From NCBI RefSeq assembly GCF_029193595.2, contig NZ_CP135054.1:1-64000 (forward strand): 64,000 nucleotides of DNA, written 5' to 3'. A program made the position numbers and the translations under genes. How positions within the stretch are numbered: the stretch's first letter is position 1; the number at the start of each line of letters is the position of its first letter. Source of the stretch: Providencia hangzhouensis. GTDB lineage: Bacteria > Pseudomonadota > Gammaproteobacteria > Enterobacterales > Enterobacteriaceae. Below, piece by piece: positions 44,340-52,349 of this stretch. The notes beneath the pieces are model-generated. The model was not told the DNA's origin and searched no databases. It saw nothing but the letters and a program-made list of their open reading frames with translations.

Positions 44340-44892
44340 CGACTTGTACCTCAAAGCCCCCTATTGTCGTGAGCCCATTTGCGTACTTCAGAGTTAATCG
44401 TAATGTCACCCGTTCAGGTAGCGATTTACGGTTGCCAATCCACGTTTGGATATCACCGTGAATATCGACAATGCCAGAATTGGGATACACATCCATTCCG
44501 GACAAATAAAAGGCACTGGTGACATTGTTTTCAATGATTTGTTTCGCTTCTTCAGCCAAAATCTCTTGCATCTGCGGTCGCTGACTATTATCAAAAAATC
44601 GTAATAAGGCTTTGTGATTAGCTTTAACCGATTCTGGTGATACGTTGTAACGCAAGAAAATCAGCGACTGGGCGGTTTGTTCGAGGTAGTTGGCATCCGC
44701 ATGCGAACGACTTAAGGTAAACGGGGTTTCAAAGAACTGCGGGATATAGGTCATTTCACGGCTATCAATTAAAGTGGCAATATTCGACCACGCCAGAATA
44801 TTCCCTGTAATGCTTCCTCCTAATAAGCAAACTAATATAATGAAAATGAGTGATGTGAATTTGTGGGCAGATTTGGCTGCGCTCAGTTTCAC
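44320..44892 (-). CDS. traE: TraE, VirB5/VirB8-position pilus assembly protein
   Basis: A 190-residue protein (F TraE 188) with one N-terminal transmembrane helix (residues 12-36) and a periplasmic domain (FLRYNVSPESV, GDIQTWIGNRKSLPERV). It corresponds to the VirB8 role in F-type systems. Confidence 0.94.
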   Translation of the reverse strand: MKLSAAKSAHKFTSLIFIILVCLLGGSITGNILAWSNIATLIDSREMTYIPQFFETPFTLSRSHADANYLEQTAQSLIFLRYNVSPESVKANHKALLRFFDNSQRPQMQEILAEEAKQIIENNVTSAFYLSGMDVYPNSGIVDIHGDIQTWIGNRKSLPERVTLRLTLKYANGLTTIGGFEVQVDEKKKK

Positions 44893-44904
44893 CGTGACCT
44901 CCTG

Positions 44905-45210
44905 TTATTTTAACCAGAGCCTGAACGCGGAGTCGGGAAGTCGTTTGTACATTCCCTGAAAACAGAAGGAAGGCAAATACCAGTAACACGCATTAATCAG
45001 CCAATCTGTTCCCCTCCCTTTTTTGAAATACCTCAGTGCAAACCAGAGCAAAGCGCCAACGACAACCCCTGCAATATATTGCTTGTCCATGACTCCCCAG
45101 CATAATGGGAGAGCAATGGCACAGGTTTCATCGAGCGGTAAGCCGATTGGACGGCTTTGCTCCGTCAGCGTCTGAGGAAAGATGAATCGCTTAGCGCGCT
45201 CTTCTTCCAT
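44905..45210 (-). CDS. traL: TraL pilus assembly protein
   Basis: A 101-residue VirB3-like inner-membrane protein, close to F TraL. The motifs FPQTLTEQSRPIGLPLDE and KKGRGTDWLINACYWYLP are conserved. It sits between traA and traE. Confidence 0.95.
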   Translation of the reverse strand: MEEERAKRFIFPQTLTEQSRPIGLPLDETCAIALPLCWGVMDKQYIAGVVVGALLWFALRYFKKGRGTDWLINACYWYLPSFCFQGMYKRLPDSAFRLWLK

Positions 45211-45242
45211 TACGCTGTTCCTTCAATACCAAATGACGTATC

Positions 45243-45617
45243 TTATGGTGTCACGCCTGGTGCACGGGCACGGATAATGGCAAAGATAATACCGGTGATC
45301 ACAAAGAACACAGGGATTAACACGAATGTCGCCGGGTTGTGATTACGCAGATACATTAAGAAGACCAACACCACTTCCGCTAACATGAAGTAATAAATCA
45401 GTGTTGAATCTTCCCCGAAGCTGGCTTCTGCATCTTCACGCCCCGCGGCCATTAAGTCATCCGCCGCCATTGCCCCTTTAGAGACTAAAAATGCCATCAT
45501 CGGCAAACCGATTAAACGGAATAAAGTTTTACCCAGTTTAAAGTTCATCGCATCAATAGCACGTTTAAATAATCCCTTCTTACGGGCTGGCGTATTTTCG
45601 ATAGTCAGTTGTGACAT
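45243..45617 (-). CDS. traA: TraA propilin
   Basis: A 124-residue propilin with a 51-residue leader ending GAMA, the same leader length as F TraA, leaving a mature pilin of 73 residues (F: 70). The mature sequence begins ADDLMAAGREDAEASFG and has two hydrophobic helices around a short basic loop (YLRNHNP). F pilin aligns by eye in this region (DLMASG, TFGKDS). It forms the conjugative pilus with phospholipid. Confidence 0.95.
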   Translation of the reverse strand: MSQLTIENTPARKKGLFKRAIDAMNFKLGKTLFRLIGLPMMAFLVSKGAMAADDLMAAGREDAEASFGEDSTLIYYFMLAEVVLVFLMYLRNHNPATFVLIPVFFVITGIIFAIIRARAPGVTP

Positions 45618-45759
45618 AGCAATTTCCTTGTTAATAGATGTTTCATTATTTTCAAAATAAACCCTTAAAGAGTATTAGATAGTAATTGAGCTTTTAGCTC
45701 GCTTTATTCCTTCATTAAACACAAAGAAATAAAGCGTGATAAAAACATGATGAATTGAA

Positions 45760-45771
45760 TGCGCTACCGCC
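45760..45771 (-). promoter_or_regulatory. ops element in the tra operon leader
   Basis: GGCGGTAGCGCA, preceded by GCTGGG, matches the ops core (GGCGGTAGNNT-like) of JUMPstart sequences. It lies in the untranslated leader between traY and traA. It is the recognition site for RfaH, which this plasmid encodes at 41459-41950. Confidence 0.75.
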
Positions 45772-45864
45772 CCAGCCCGACAAATCCATTTTTTAATGGC
45801 AAAGTCTTCCCGCTGTCTTTTTATTTAACAGTTTATAAAATCATGAAATTAGAATTTAAATAAT

Positions 45865-46050
45865 TTATTTAGCTATGTCCCAGTAACTTCCTGTAATTTC
45901 ATGTTCATTGTATAGGCTATAGACAAGTCTTAATAATGCTTCGTCTTGTTTAGAGCGACCAGCTGATTTAGCTGAATTAGCTAACAATTCATGAATTCTA
46001 GAAGAAATAGGGATAGTTAATCTTATCGCCTTAAATTTTTCAGTTGTCAT
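45865..46050 (-). CDS. traY: TraY-like ribbon-helix-helix protein
   Basis: A 61-residue ribbon-helix-helix protein (KAIRLTIPISSRIHELLANSAKSAGRSKQDEALLRL). TraY binds oriT near nic, helps TraI and activates the tra promoter. The place, first gene before traA and after traJ, is that of traY. It has one RHH unit, whereas F TraY has two fused ones, so it would act as a dimer like R1 TraY. Confidence 0.88.
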   Translation of the reverse strand: MTTEKFKAIRLTIPISSRIHELLANSAKSAGRSKQDEALLRLVYSLYNEHEITGSYWDIAK

Positions 46051-46118
46051 TAACGTGAATTCCTAAGTGAAATTTTAAACACTATATCTAATAAAAAAAA
46101 TAATGGAATTAGACAACT

Positions 46119-46152
46119 GCCCCATATTTACAGATTGTTACAAATATGGGGC
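46119..46152 (-). terminator. Hairpin between traJ and traY
   Basis: GCCCCATATTT (46119-46129) pairs perfectly with AAATATGGGGC (46142-46152), just after the traJ stop. On the minus strand a T-rich run follows about 25 nt later. It probably separates traJ from the traY operon. Confidence 0.6.
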
Positions 46153-46167
46153 GTTCGTCCAATTTCA

Positions 46168-46857
46168 TTAGAACAGATGTATAAAGAAGTCTTTTAATAA
46201 ATCACGAGGAATATATTTTTTCCATGAATAAACTTCAGCAACATATTTAAAGTTTCCCTCACCTAACAATTCCATTTTTCCATATACAGATTTCATTTTA
46301 TTTTCAACAGTAGTTCTAGAAACATTTAGAAATGATGCTATTTGTCTATATGACATACCAGAAATAAACAACCATGCTATTTTCCATTCATCCTCTAATA
46401 ACTCGTCAGATGGATTAACATTTTTAAACCTTTCCAAAGGAATTTTTTCAATATCTTTATCCTTACAAATTATATTAATATCATAAAGACTTAAATTATT
46501 TGTAAATAAACTAATAGCTTTTAAAAAAAATAAATCATCATTGAATCTTGAAATTTGAATAAAATAAATAGGAGGTTCTTTTAATTGACGATTAAGCGAA
46601 TAAGAAGGAAAAGAAACCACAATGTCCTTTGAGGTTACATCCCCAAAATCACTTTTAAGAAGATTAGAAAAAGAAGGGTAAAAAATGTTATATAAAAATT
46701 GTTCAATACCTGTTAGCTTGAACAGGTTAGAAGCTAAAAAAACAGAGTTTTCGTTTAATATGGCCCATACTTCTTCATTTTTAAGATGAAAATCAAAAAA
46801 ATCGATCAAAACCTCTTGTTTTATTACGCTTAGATCAATAGGATCACATGCAGACAT
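46168..46857 (-). CDS. traJ: TraJ-like activator of the tra operon
   Basis: A 229-residue regulator, the same length as F TraJ. The N-terminal half fits a sensor-like domain. The C-terminal part contains a LuxR-type helix-turn-helix (WLFISGMSYRQIASFLNVSRTTVENKM, given in part). Position between traM and traY is diagnostic. TraJ counters H-NS at the traY promoter in F. Its leader is overlapped by a predicted FinP-type antisense RNA, and its AAGGAG site is covered by the first FinP loop. Confidence 0.88.
   Translation of the reverse strand: MSACDPIDLSVIKQEVLIDFFDFHLKNEEVWAILNENSVFLASNLFKLTGIEQFLYNIFYPSFSNLLKSDFGDVTSKDIVVSFPSYSLNRQLKEPPIYFIQISRFNDDLFFLKAISLFTNNLSLYDINIICKDKDIEKIPLERFKNVNPSDELLEDEWKIAWLFISGMSYRQIASFLNVSRTTVENKMKSVYGKMELLGEGNFKYVAEVYSWKKYIPRDLLKDFFIHLF
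46816..46844 (+). promoter_or_regulatory. Promoter of the FinP-like RNA
   Basis: TTGTTT (46816-46821), a 17-bp spacer and TAGGAT (46839-46844) lie inside the 5' end of traJ, read on the opposite strand. The placement matches the finP promoter of F-like plasmids. The -10 is only moderately good. Confidence 0.55.
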
Positions 46858-46940
46858 TTAACCATCTCCTTTAGGCTAGGTTATCTGTTTAGCTCAATAA
46901 GGGAGGTCGTAACTCCTTTATTGAGCGATTCATATTTTTT
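46851..46940 (+). ncRNA. finP: FinP-like antisense RNA against traJ
   Basis: The predicted RNA is about 85-90 nt (F FinP is 79 nt) and opposite to the traJ leader. Stem-loop I (TAACC/GGTTA) exposes CTCCTTT, the complement of the traJ ribosome-binding site. Stem-loop II is a 14-bp stem with one G-U pair (46892-46905 with 46913-46926), followed by ATATTTTTT. With FinO it should block traJ translation. Confidence 0.7.
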
Positions 46941-47087
46941 CTATATACCAATCATGTTGGCATTGTTAAATAATAACTTTAATTAAATAAACAATCAATT
47001 ATTAATTTTAATTAATGTGATGTTTATTATCAAAATTACATAATAAAATAATATTCTAGAGAAAATAGGTACCATATTGATTTTAAA

Positions 47088-47477
47088 TTAATCTTCTGGG
47101 AAGAAATTATTAATTAGCATTTCTGTCTCACGTTTCATCTCAGCTATACCCTCCCTAAAATCATATCGGCTATCTTCTTTTATTTCATTAATATTAAATA
47201 ACATCTGAAAAATCATTTGAATACATTGTCGTGTCTTTGTCGAATCTTCTAACATTTGCTTTTTATAAAGCTCCTCCCATGTCATTCCATTGTCATCTGT
47301 TTCATCTGATTTCTTTTTTAAATTCATCGTGACACGAACGCCAATATCCAGCATTTCTGAGCAGACGCTCGACATATTTGCATCTGCATGACTTGCCCCA
47401 TCAGCCCGTCGTTCATCAACAATCGTTCTAATTGCATCATAAACTTTTTGTGACATATATACGTTTTGTCTTGCCAT
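47088..47477 (-). CDS. traM: TraM relaxosome protein
   Basis: A 129-residue DNA-binding protein (F TraM 127) that binds repeats at oriT and contacts the TraD C-terminus. It has an N-terminal RHH-like segment (QNVYMSQKVYDAIRTIVDERRADGASHADA, given in outline) and a C-terminal helical tetramer domain ending NNFFPED, like the F end RFFPKNDDE. It is the gene next to oriT. Confidence 0.92.
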   Translation of the reverse strand: MARQNVYMSQKVYDAIRTIVDERRADGASHADANMSSVCSEMLDIGVRVTMNLKKKSDETDDNGMTWEELYKKQMLEDSTKTRQCIQMIFQMLFNINEIKEDSRYDFREGIAEMKRETEMLINNFFPED

Positions 47478-47778
47478 TTATTTAACCTATTTATTTGAGT
47501 GCTAATTGAGTGCCTATTAAAATCGATAGTATCATATTCTTAGTGCTTTAGAAGTGCTAATCTTAACTTTTTTAAGCACTCCATTAGTGCTAACATCTAG
47601 GCACTAATAGAGCACTGCAATTTTCAACTTATTGTTTTAACTTAATTAGCCACAAGATAGCCACAAAACAGCACTAACTTAGCCACATCTCAGCACTCTT
47701 TTAGCACTTAACATAAAGATTTTTAAAATTTTCACCTATTTATTTTTAATTAACGCCCTGATTTAATGATAAATTCTA
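47478..47778. repeat. oriT arm with clustered TraM-type binding repeats
   Basis: Eleven copies of the half-site AGTGC(T/C), in both orientations, lie between 47498 and 47710, many extended to AGTGCTAA or TTAGCACT. Three copies of TAGCCACA also occur (47647, 47659, 47680). They sit between traM and nic, like the sbm sites of F, and should bind TraM and autoregulate traM. Confidence 0.8.
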
Positions 47779-47812
47779 GCAAAATGAAATTTTGCGTGGG
47801 GTGTGAGTTCTT
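47779..47812 (+). other. oriT: oriT nic region (F-type)
   Basis: An inverted repeat GCAAAAT-N3-ATTTTGC (47779-47795) runs into GCGTGGGGTGTG. TTTGCGTGGGGTGT is identical to the F nic region, where TraI cuts after GTGT. Here nic is between 47804 and 47805 on the plus strand. The 5' end points to higher coordinates, so the region from 47.8 kb upward enters the recipient first and the tra genes last. Confidence 0.9.
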
Positions 47813-47935
47813 TCTTTCAGAGGAGCATATTTATTGCTCCTCCTTTCTTTTGGCTTGCATTTAAATATTGCTTTATTTTTTAATTAAAATGGGCGATTCT
47901 GAGTTAAGAGAGATTATTATTAAATGGGGTTTTAT

Positions 47936-48382
47936 ATGCGAATAATCTGTATTCTCATTGCGTTATTTTTTTCACCGTTTTCATTTTCGTTTGATTGCTA
48001 TGATAAAGCAGGAAATGATTATCAAATAGACCCTGATTTATTACGCGCGGTTGCCTTTCGTGAAAGCTCATTTCAACCAAATGCGATTAACCAAGCTTCA
48101 CCGACGCGATACGCTATTGGCTTAATGCAAATTCATTCGCAAAACTTTAATGAATTAGCGCAGTATGGCATTACCGAAAATCAATTAAGGTTAGATCCGT
48201 GTATGAATATTTATACTGGCGCGTTTTATCTCGCGAAGTTTATTCGTATACAAGGGGATATCTGGAAAGGCGTAGGGGCTTATAATGCAGGGTTGAAAAA
48301 ATCCGAGGCTCAAGAACAAAAAAGAAATCAATACGCGCTTGAGGTCTATCACATTTATCTTAACATTAAAAAAAATAACTAA
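47936..48382 (+). CDS. Lytic transglycosylase (Orf169/P19 type)
   Basis: A 148-residue periplasmic protein with a signal peptide (cleavage near FSF). The goose-lysozyme-like SLT domain has the catalytic glutamate in AFRESSFQPNAIN, the GLMQIH motif and GAYNAG. It opens peptidoglycan for the transfer machine and corresponds to Orf169 (gene X) beside F oriT. The ATG at 47936 follows GGGG at 6 nt. It is the only leading-region gene on the plus strand. Confidence 0.92.
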   Translation: MRIICILIALFFSPFSFSFDCYDKAGNDYQIDPDLLRAVAFRESSFQPNAINQASPTRYAIGLMQIHSQNFNELAQYGITENQLRLDPCMNIYTGAFYLAKFIRIQGDIWKGVGAYNAGLKKSEAQEQKRNQYALEVYHIYLNIKKNN

Positions 48383-48463
48383 ACTTACTCCTTTTACTTT
48401 CTATTTTTAACGCTATAATCACGTTTAATATTAAGTAATGCATGTGGCTTAGTATTAAAACGA

Positions 48464-48489
48464 GAAACGCGCCTTTATGGCGCGTTTTC
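48464..48489. terminator. Bidirectional terminator
   Basis: GAAACGCGCC-TTTAT-GGCGCGTTTTC lies between the ends of the convergent transglycosylase and LPD29 genes, with T-runs on both strands. Confidence 0.85.
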
Positions 48490-48490
48490 T

Positions 48491-49357
48491 TTAATAACTT
48501 GTTTTCCTTAGTACGCGATTAATTTCTCCGCCTATACCGTCATTTCCAATAATTTGTTCTCGTCCAATTTTGTATAATTTACCTTGATTAAAATTTTCAA
48601 CGGTCATTAACGCGGTATCAAACTCATAAGACTCGCCATATTTTTCAATCAGTGATTCTATTGCTAATGCTTTTATTTCATCACTGTAATGACGATGTGT
48701 AAAAACATAATCAGCTCCACCATAAACTACGTTAAAAGGTGATGTATCACTATAATGATAATCAGTATAACTATCAAAACGCGATGTTTCGTATTTATTG
48801 ATAATTGATTCGACTTCATCCACTGTTGGGCCATCTGTCCATGATACATGGTAAGTACTGTGATGTTGTTTACGTACTGAAAATTTTGTTTTTGGAAAAT
48901 GTTTTTTTAATTCAGCGCGGATATTTTTACCGACTATTTTAATTTCCTTATCTGAATTAGAGGTTATCTGTGTTAAGTGCGAATATTCTGTGTTGTTTTT
49001 TTGGAATTCGACACCTTGTTTAAATTCATTTTTCTTTCGTTCTTCTTCGGCTTTTTCTGCTTGTTCATGTGCCTCAGCTTTTTCAATTAATGATTTAATG
49101 GTTTCTTGTTCAACCATTTCATCTTCAATTTTCCATTGTATGCCGTGCAAAATACTTTCCGGCAAACGATTAGTTTTATTCCCATTAAAGAATACGATAT
49201 CAAATTCAGCATTGCCCCCTGTGACCATAACATTATACATATTCTTTATGCTTTGTGGTTTTTGCTCGCCATGAATATTAACAATAACCCCCTTGCCGAG
49301 ATTATATAAATTAGTATAAACCACTTGACCAACCGATAATAATGTTTGCTGTTCCAT
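48491..49357 (-). CDS. Leading-region protein with LPD29-like domain
   Basis: A 288-residue soluble protein. Residues 1-75 form a small beta-rich domain. A charged helix follows (residues 80-120). The C-terminal part (FPKTKFSVRKQHHSTYHVSW, then a TDYHYSDT segment) resembles the large-polyvalent-protein-associated domain LPD29 of mobile elements. Function unknown. It is last in the unit that starts with the KlcA gene and is made from the transferred strand. Confidence 0.65.
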   Translation of the reverse strand: MEQQTLLSVGQVVYTNLYNLGKGVIVNIHGEQKPQSIKNMYNVMVTGGNAEFDIVFFNGNKTNRLPESILHGIQWKIEDEMVEQETIKSLIEKAEAHEQAEKAEEERKKNEFKQGVEFQKNNTEYSHLTQITSNSDKEIKIVGKNIRAELKKHFPKTKFSVRKQHHSTYHVSWTDGPTVDEVESIINKYETSRFDSYTDYHYSDTSPFNVVYGGADYVFTHRHYSDEIKALAIESLIEKYGESYEFDTALMTVENFNQGKLYKIGREQIIGNDGIGGEINRVLRKTSY

Positions 49358-49433
49358 ATTCGTTTACCTTTTTCTGATTTATTGATTGATGGTGTTTAAT
49401 GAAGCGCAAGCCTGAGACTTGCGCGGGATAGTG

Positions 49434-49913
49434 TTAATCAATGGCGTTTAATATTTTGGTTTGTGATTCAGGGGATAATGTGAAAATAAAATCCCGTAAT
49501 TGATGAAAATAAGCAGAAATACGCTCACAATCTTCGTGATGCTCTTTTTCATAGGTCACAAATGAAAAATGACTTAACATCATTAAGGTGACAATAATTC
49601 CCGCTTCTTGAGCACTTACATCGTCCATAAATCCATTCGGTGAAGTGAGCATATAGCCTTTTGTCGGTTGCAGATAAAAACCACCATTCGACAACGTATA
49701 AAAATCCCAATAGCCGCCGTTATAGGCTACGGCGTTCCGAGTCATCCAGTGATAGATTGCATTTTCAAACGCAATACAGTAGCGACCTAATTTTGAAGGT
49801 AAAAACGTTAAACGAGCTTGAGCATTCTTCACCTCAATAGCCGTGATGACAATTTCGTCTTTTCCATTTCTTTCGTTAGATTCTCTCGCTGCAAGGTTTT
49901 GTTGTTGAGTCAT
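49434..49913 (-). CDS. klcA: ArdB/KlcA-family antirestriction protein
   Basis: A 159-residue protein with the ArdB/KlcA signature (FLPSKLGRYCIAFENAIYHW, NGGYWDFYTLSNGGFYL, FMDDVSAQEAGIIVTLM). These proteins protect incoming DNA from type I restriction. Unusually, the first 18 or so residues (QNLAARESNERNGKD) are encoded by a repeated leader element and recur in the unrelated gene at 56303-56593. The place in the leading region fits early protection of transferred DNA. Confidence 0.88.
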   Translation of the reverse strand: MTQQQNLAARESNERNGKDEIVITAIEVKNAQARLTFLPSKLGRYCIAFENAIYHWMTRNAVAYNGGYWDFYTLSNGGFYLQPTKGYMLTSPNGFMDDVSAQEAGIIVTLMMLSHFSFVTYEKEHHEDCERISAYFHQLRDFIFTLSPESQTKILNAID

Positions 49914-50350
49914 TTTAGTGCCTCCTTTTGGGTTAATGATTTCTTTCGTCGAGTTCCTGCGCTGCAAAGGGCGTGCATAGAGGAAATGAGGAAGGAAGCA
50001 AGGGCGGAGGCAAAATTGTTGGAAAGCGCAGCGACAAGAATTTTGCTGGAGTGCACTTTACCCTTGCTGGATGACGAATTGAGTCTATGTTTAAGCCCGA
50101 GCGGAGGGGCTTGGCGAAAGATTAACAGCACAGTGGCTGAAAATGACGCAACTCGACTTGCGGCGAGAGAATCGAACCGCAAGGCGTCCTTTGAGCTTAA
50201 CAACGTTAAGCGGTTAATCAGGGGCTGCTCCCGCAGGGAGCTTGCATCCCTGCCCTTTGCGCCACGCGTCAGCGTAAAAAGGCGCAGGGGTTGGTGTTGT
50301 CGGATTGAGCCTGGCTCGATGCCAGGATTAAGCCGATGCGCAAAAAAGGG
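49858..50350 (-). repeat. Leading-region repeat copy A, candidate single-strand promoter
   Basis: About 490 bp with strong similarity to 56534-57155. It runs from inside the klcA start codon region through many hairpins: CTTGCGG/CCGCAAG (50157-50183), GCTTAAC/GTTAAGC (50195-50211), GCAGGGA/TCCCTGC (50233-50253) and CCTGGC/GCCAGG near 50310. No credible gene is inside. It lies upstream of klcA and on the transferred strand would fold like the Frpo/ssi promoters of F. Confidence 0.75.
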
Positions 50351-50377
50351 GAATAAATCCCCTTGAAATAACGTGAA

Positions 50378-51187
50378 TTAGGCGGTTAAAAAGGATTTAA
50401 AGCGGAATGAATTTAACATTAACATCGGGGTATATAGCGTTTGACGAACGTCCAGCGTTAAACTGTTACCAATATTCACAATCGCAGGTATTCCCAATAA
50501 TGCCAGTTGGACGTAGCACATTCGGGCAGCAACCTCATCAATATCGGTACACACTGCAATCATTTGTGTTTGCGGATTAAAACCTTGCTGTAACACAGAA
50601 TTAGCACAGGCAATCACCATTCCACCTGCGCCACACGTAGGCTCGCACACACTGATATAGCCATTTTGTTCAATTATCGCCCCACAATCCCCGATGATGA
50701 GATCACTCATGAGCTGGCTAACGTGAAATGGGGTGAAAAATTGCCCCCATGCCCCTTCGCCTAATTCAAGTGACATAAACACCGAGCCTAAAAAATCGGT
50801 GGCTTGTTGGTCTAAGCCGTTAACACAAAGGGCTAATAGTTTCGCAAACGCATCCAAATCCGCTCTTTCATAACGCGCAATCACGTTAAAGTAAGTTTGT
50901 TCCAATTCAGGGCACTGTTTCACGCTGTTTTCTAATGAAATCGCAGTAACATGAATAAAATCGCGAAACACCTCTACACGACTGTGATAACGTGCCGTTT
51001 GATTAAATAATTGAATAAATTCCTTGTGAAAATCGCGCTTTGATTTGGCGTTAACTGTGGTTAGATTTACTTTCTCGACTGTTTTATCTGTCTTTGTGTC
51101 TATCTTACTGGGCGAACCTGAGATAATAGGATTGGCTACTTTCACGGGTTGGCTTAAATCCACATCAAAAAAACTCAATTGTGACAT
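50378..51187 (-). CDS. N6-adenine methylase-like protein
   Basis: A 269-residue protein with a type I HsdM-like fold. It has GQFFTPFHVSQLMSDL and the SAM-binding motif I CEPTCGAGGM, then motif II around AVCTDIDEVAARM. The catalytic NPPY/F motif is absent; the protein ends shortly after motif III (GNSL). Similar short methylase-like proteins occur in leading regions. It may be a non-catalytic SAM or DNA binder. The ATG at 51187 follows GGAG at 7 nt. Confidence 0.75.
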   Translation of the reverse strand: MSQLSFFDVDLSQPVKVANPIISGSPSKIDTKTDKTVEKVNLTTVNAKSKRDFHKEFIQLFNQTARYHSRVEVFRDFIHVTAISLENSVKQCPELEQTYFNVIARYERADLDAFAKLLALCVNGLDQQATDFLGSVFMSLELGEGAWGQFFTPFHVSQLMSDLIIGDCGAIIEQNGYISVCEPTCGAGGMVIACANSVLQQGFNPQTQMIAVCTDIDEVAARMCYVQLALLGIPAIVNIGNSLTLDVRQTLYTPMLMLNSFRFKSFLTA

Positions 51188-51239
51188 ATCGACGCTCCAG
51201 AACTGCCCCTGAAACAAAAAACAGGGGCAGTGAGTTAAC

Positions 51240-51482
51240 TTAAATCCACGATTTACGCAGTTCTAAACAGCGCAAGAGTTGCCCCAAACACTGGTTATTC
51301 ATTGCAGGAATGCGAACGGGCTTTTTGCGTTTAAGTTGTTTGTCGATATGCCGCGCCATTGCCCGATAGGTCGGTTCAATATCACGAATCGCGATATCGT
51401 GACGCACGACCCGACGTTTTGACACGGTGGGTATTTGGGGCTTTACAGGGTTGGCAGCGTATGCCATGATATTTGCGTTCAT
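51240..51482 (-). CDS. Small basic hypothetical protein
   Basis: An 80-residue basic protein (KKPVRIPAMNNQCLGQLLRCLELRKSW at the end, given in outline). A clear AAAGGAG site precedes its ATG. It is in the same direction and unit as the methylase-like gene. Family not recognised. Confidence 0.6.
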   Translation of the reverse strand: MNANIMAYAANPVKPQIPTVSKRRVVRHDIAIRDIEPTYRAMARHIDKQLKRKKPVRIPAMNNQCLGQLLRCLELRKSWI

Positions 51483-51571
51483 AGGAGCTACTCCTTTGAG
51501 TGAGTTGATGCCTTGAGTTCCTCGCTAAAGTCATTCAAGGCACGGATTAAGCAGGCGAAAGCCTGCTTTTT

Positions 51572-51910
51572 TCATTGTTGCGCTAGCAATCCAGCACAAC
51601 GCACACGCGAAATAATTTGCGCGTGAGATAACGTTGATACATCCCGAAACGTGAAATAGCGCCCGTCCACTTTGACAAAAATGTCCGTCACGTTCCCCAA
51701 AAACATCTCTTGCAATTTAAAGGACTCCGTATTGTTATTGCCTTGCCAATCCAACGGGGGCATAACGGATAACGCATCCATAAATTGCATTAAGGTGATT
51801 TCTGTCGGGGCAGTTTTAGCCGCTTGTTCACGTCCTATCCAATACATCAATTCCGCGCTTTGGGTTTCTTGGTAACTGTCTGTTTCGTACTGCTCTAATG
51901 CGTGATACAT
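51572..51910 (-). CDS. Hypothetical leading-region protein
   Basis: A 112-residue acidic protein starting MYHALEQYETDSYQE after an AGGAGAAAGAGT site. A longer frame to 51997 lacks a good start. No known domain. It is the second gene of the unit that begins at 52258. Confidence 0.6.
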   Translation of the reverse strand: MYHALEQYETDSYQETQSAELMYWIGREQAAKTAPTEITLMQFMDALSVMPPLDWQGNNNTESFKLQEMFLGNVTDIFVKVDGRYFTFRDVSTLSHAQIISRVRCAGLLAQQ

Positions 51911-52006
51911 ACTCTTTCTCCTTTTATGATTTAGTAGTTGGCTCAATATCGAACAGGCTCGATATTGAATAGCGCGTTTAGATTTCGCGCTATTCAATAG
52001 GTCGCT

Positions 52007-52258
52007 TTAACGGTATTGGCGAACCTGTTTTTTAAACGTTTTAAGGTGGTTGGCGCTTTCAATTTCGCGGTAAGTTAAATCGGTGTTTTTTGTTCCATCG
52101 GTTAAGGCATAGTGGTAATTCATGTTCATTTTTTCCGCGAATTTCGTTTTTTTCAGAAAAGCGAAGAATTCAGCAATGGAATTGAAGTGATAAACGTCAT
52201 CCGCTTGCCCTGTCACATTTTTCTTATGGGTTTCTGCAATAAAAACTTGATAATTCAT
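52007..52258 (-). CDS. Hypothetical leading-region protein
   Basis: An 83-residue protein (MNYQVFIAETHKKNVTG...) with an AGGAGT site before the ATG. It has an alpha/beta-like pattern and no known domain. It is the first gene after the structured region at 52350-52740, so it would be the first product made from any promoter there. Confidence 0.6.
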   Translation of the reverse strand: MNYQVFIAETHKKNVTGQADDVYHFNSIAEFFAFLKKTKFAEKMNMNYHYALTDGTKNTDLTYREIESANHLKTFKKQVRQYR

Positions 52259-52349
52259 GTTGATACTCCTTTTTTTGGCTTTTAACTCATCTTTCTGGAG
52301 GTTTTGGCGTGGCGGTGTTGACGTTCACCGATGGCCTCGTAGTTCTCTT

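Noticed and set aside
47498..47710. CRISPR-like or iteron array
   Set aside because: The repeats are short, in both orientations and unevenly spaced beside traM and nic; TraM sites explain them better.
49818..50366. 182-codon plus-strand frame and a 97-codon minus-strand frame in repeat A
   Set aside because: They run through the hairpins of the repeat and are not preserved as frames in copy C.
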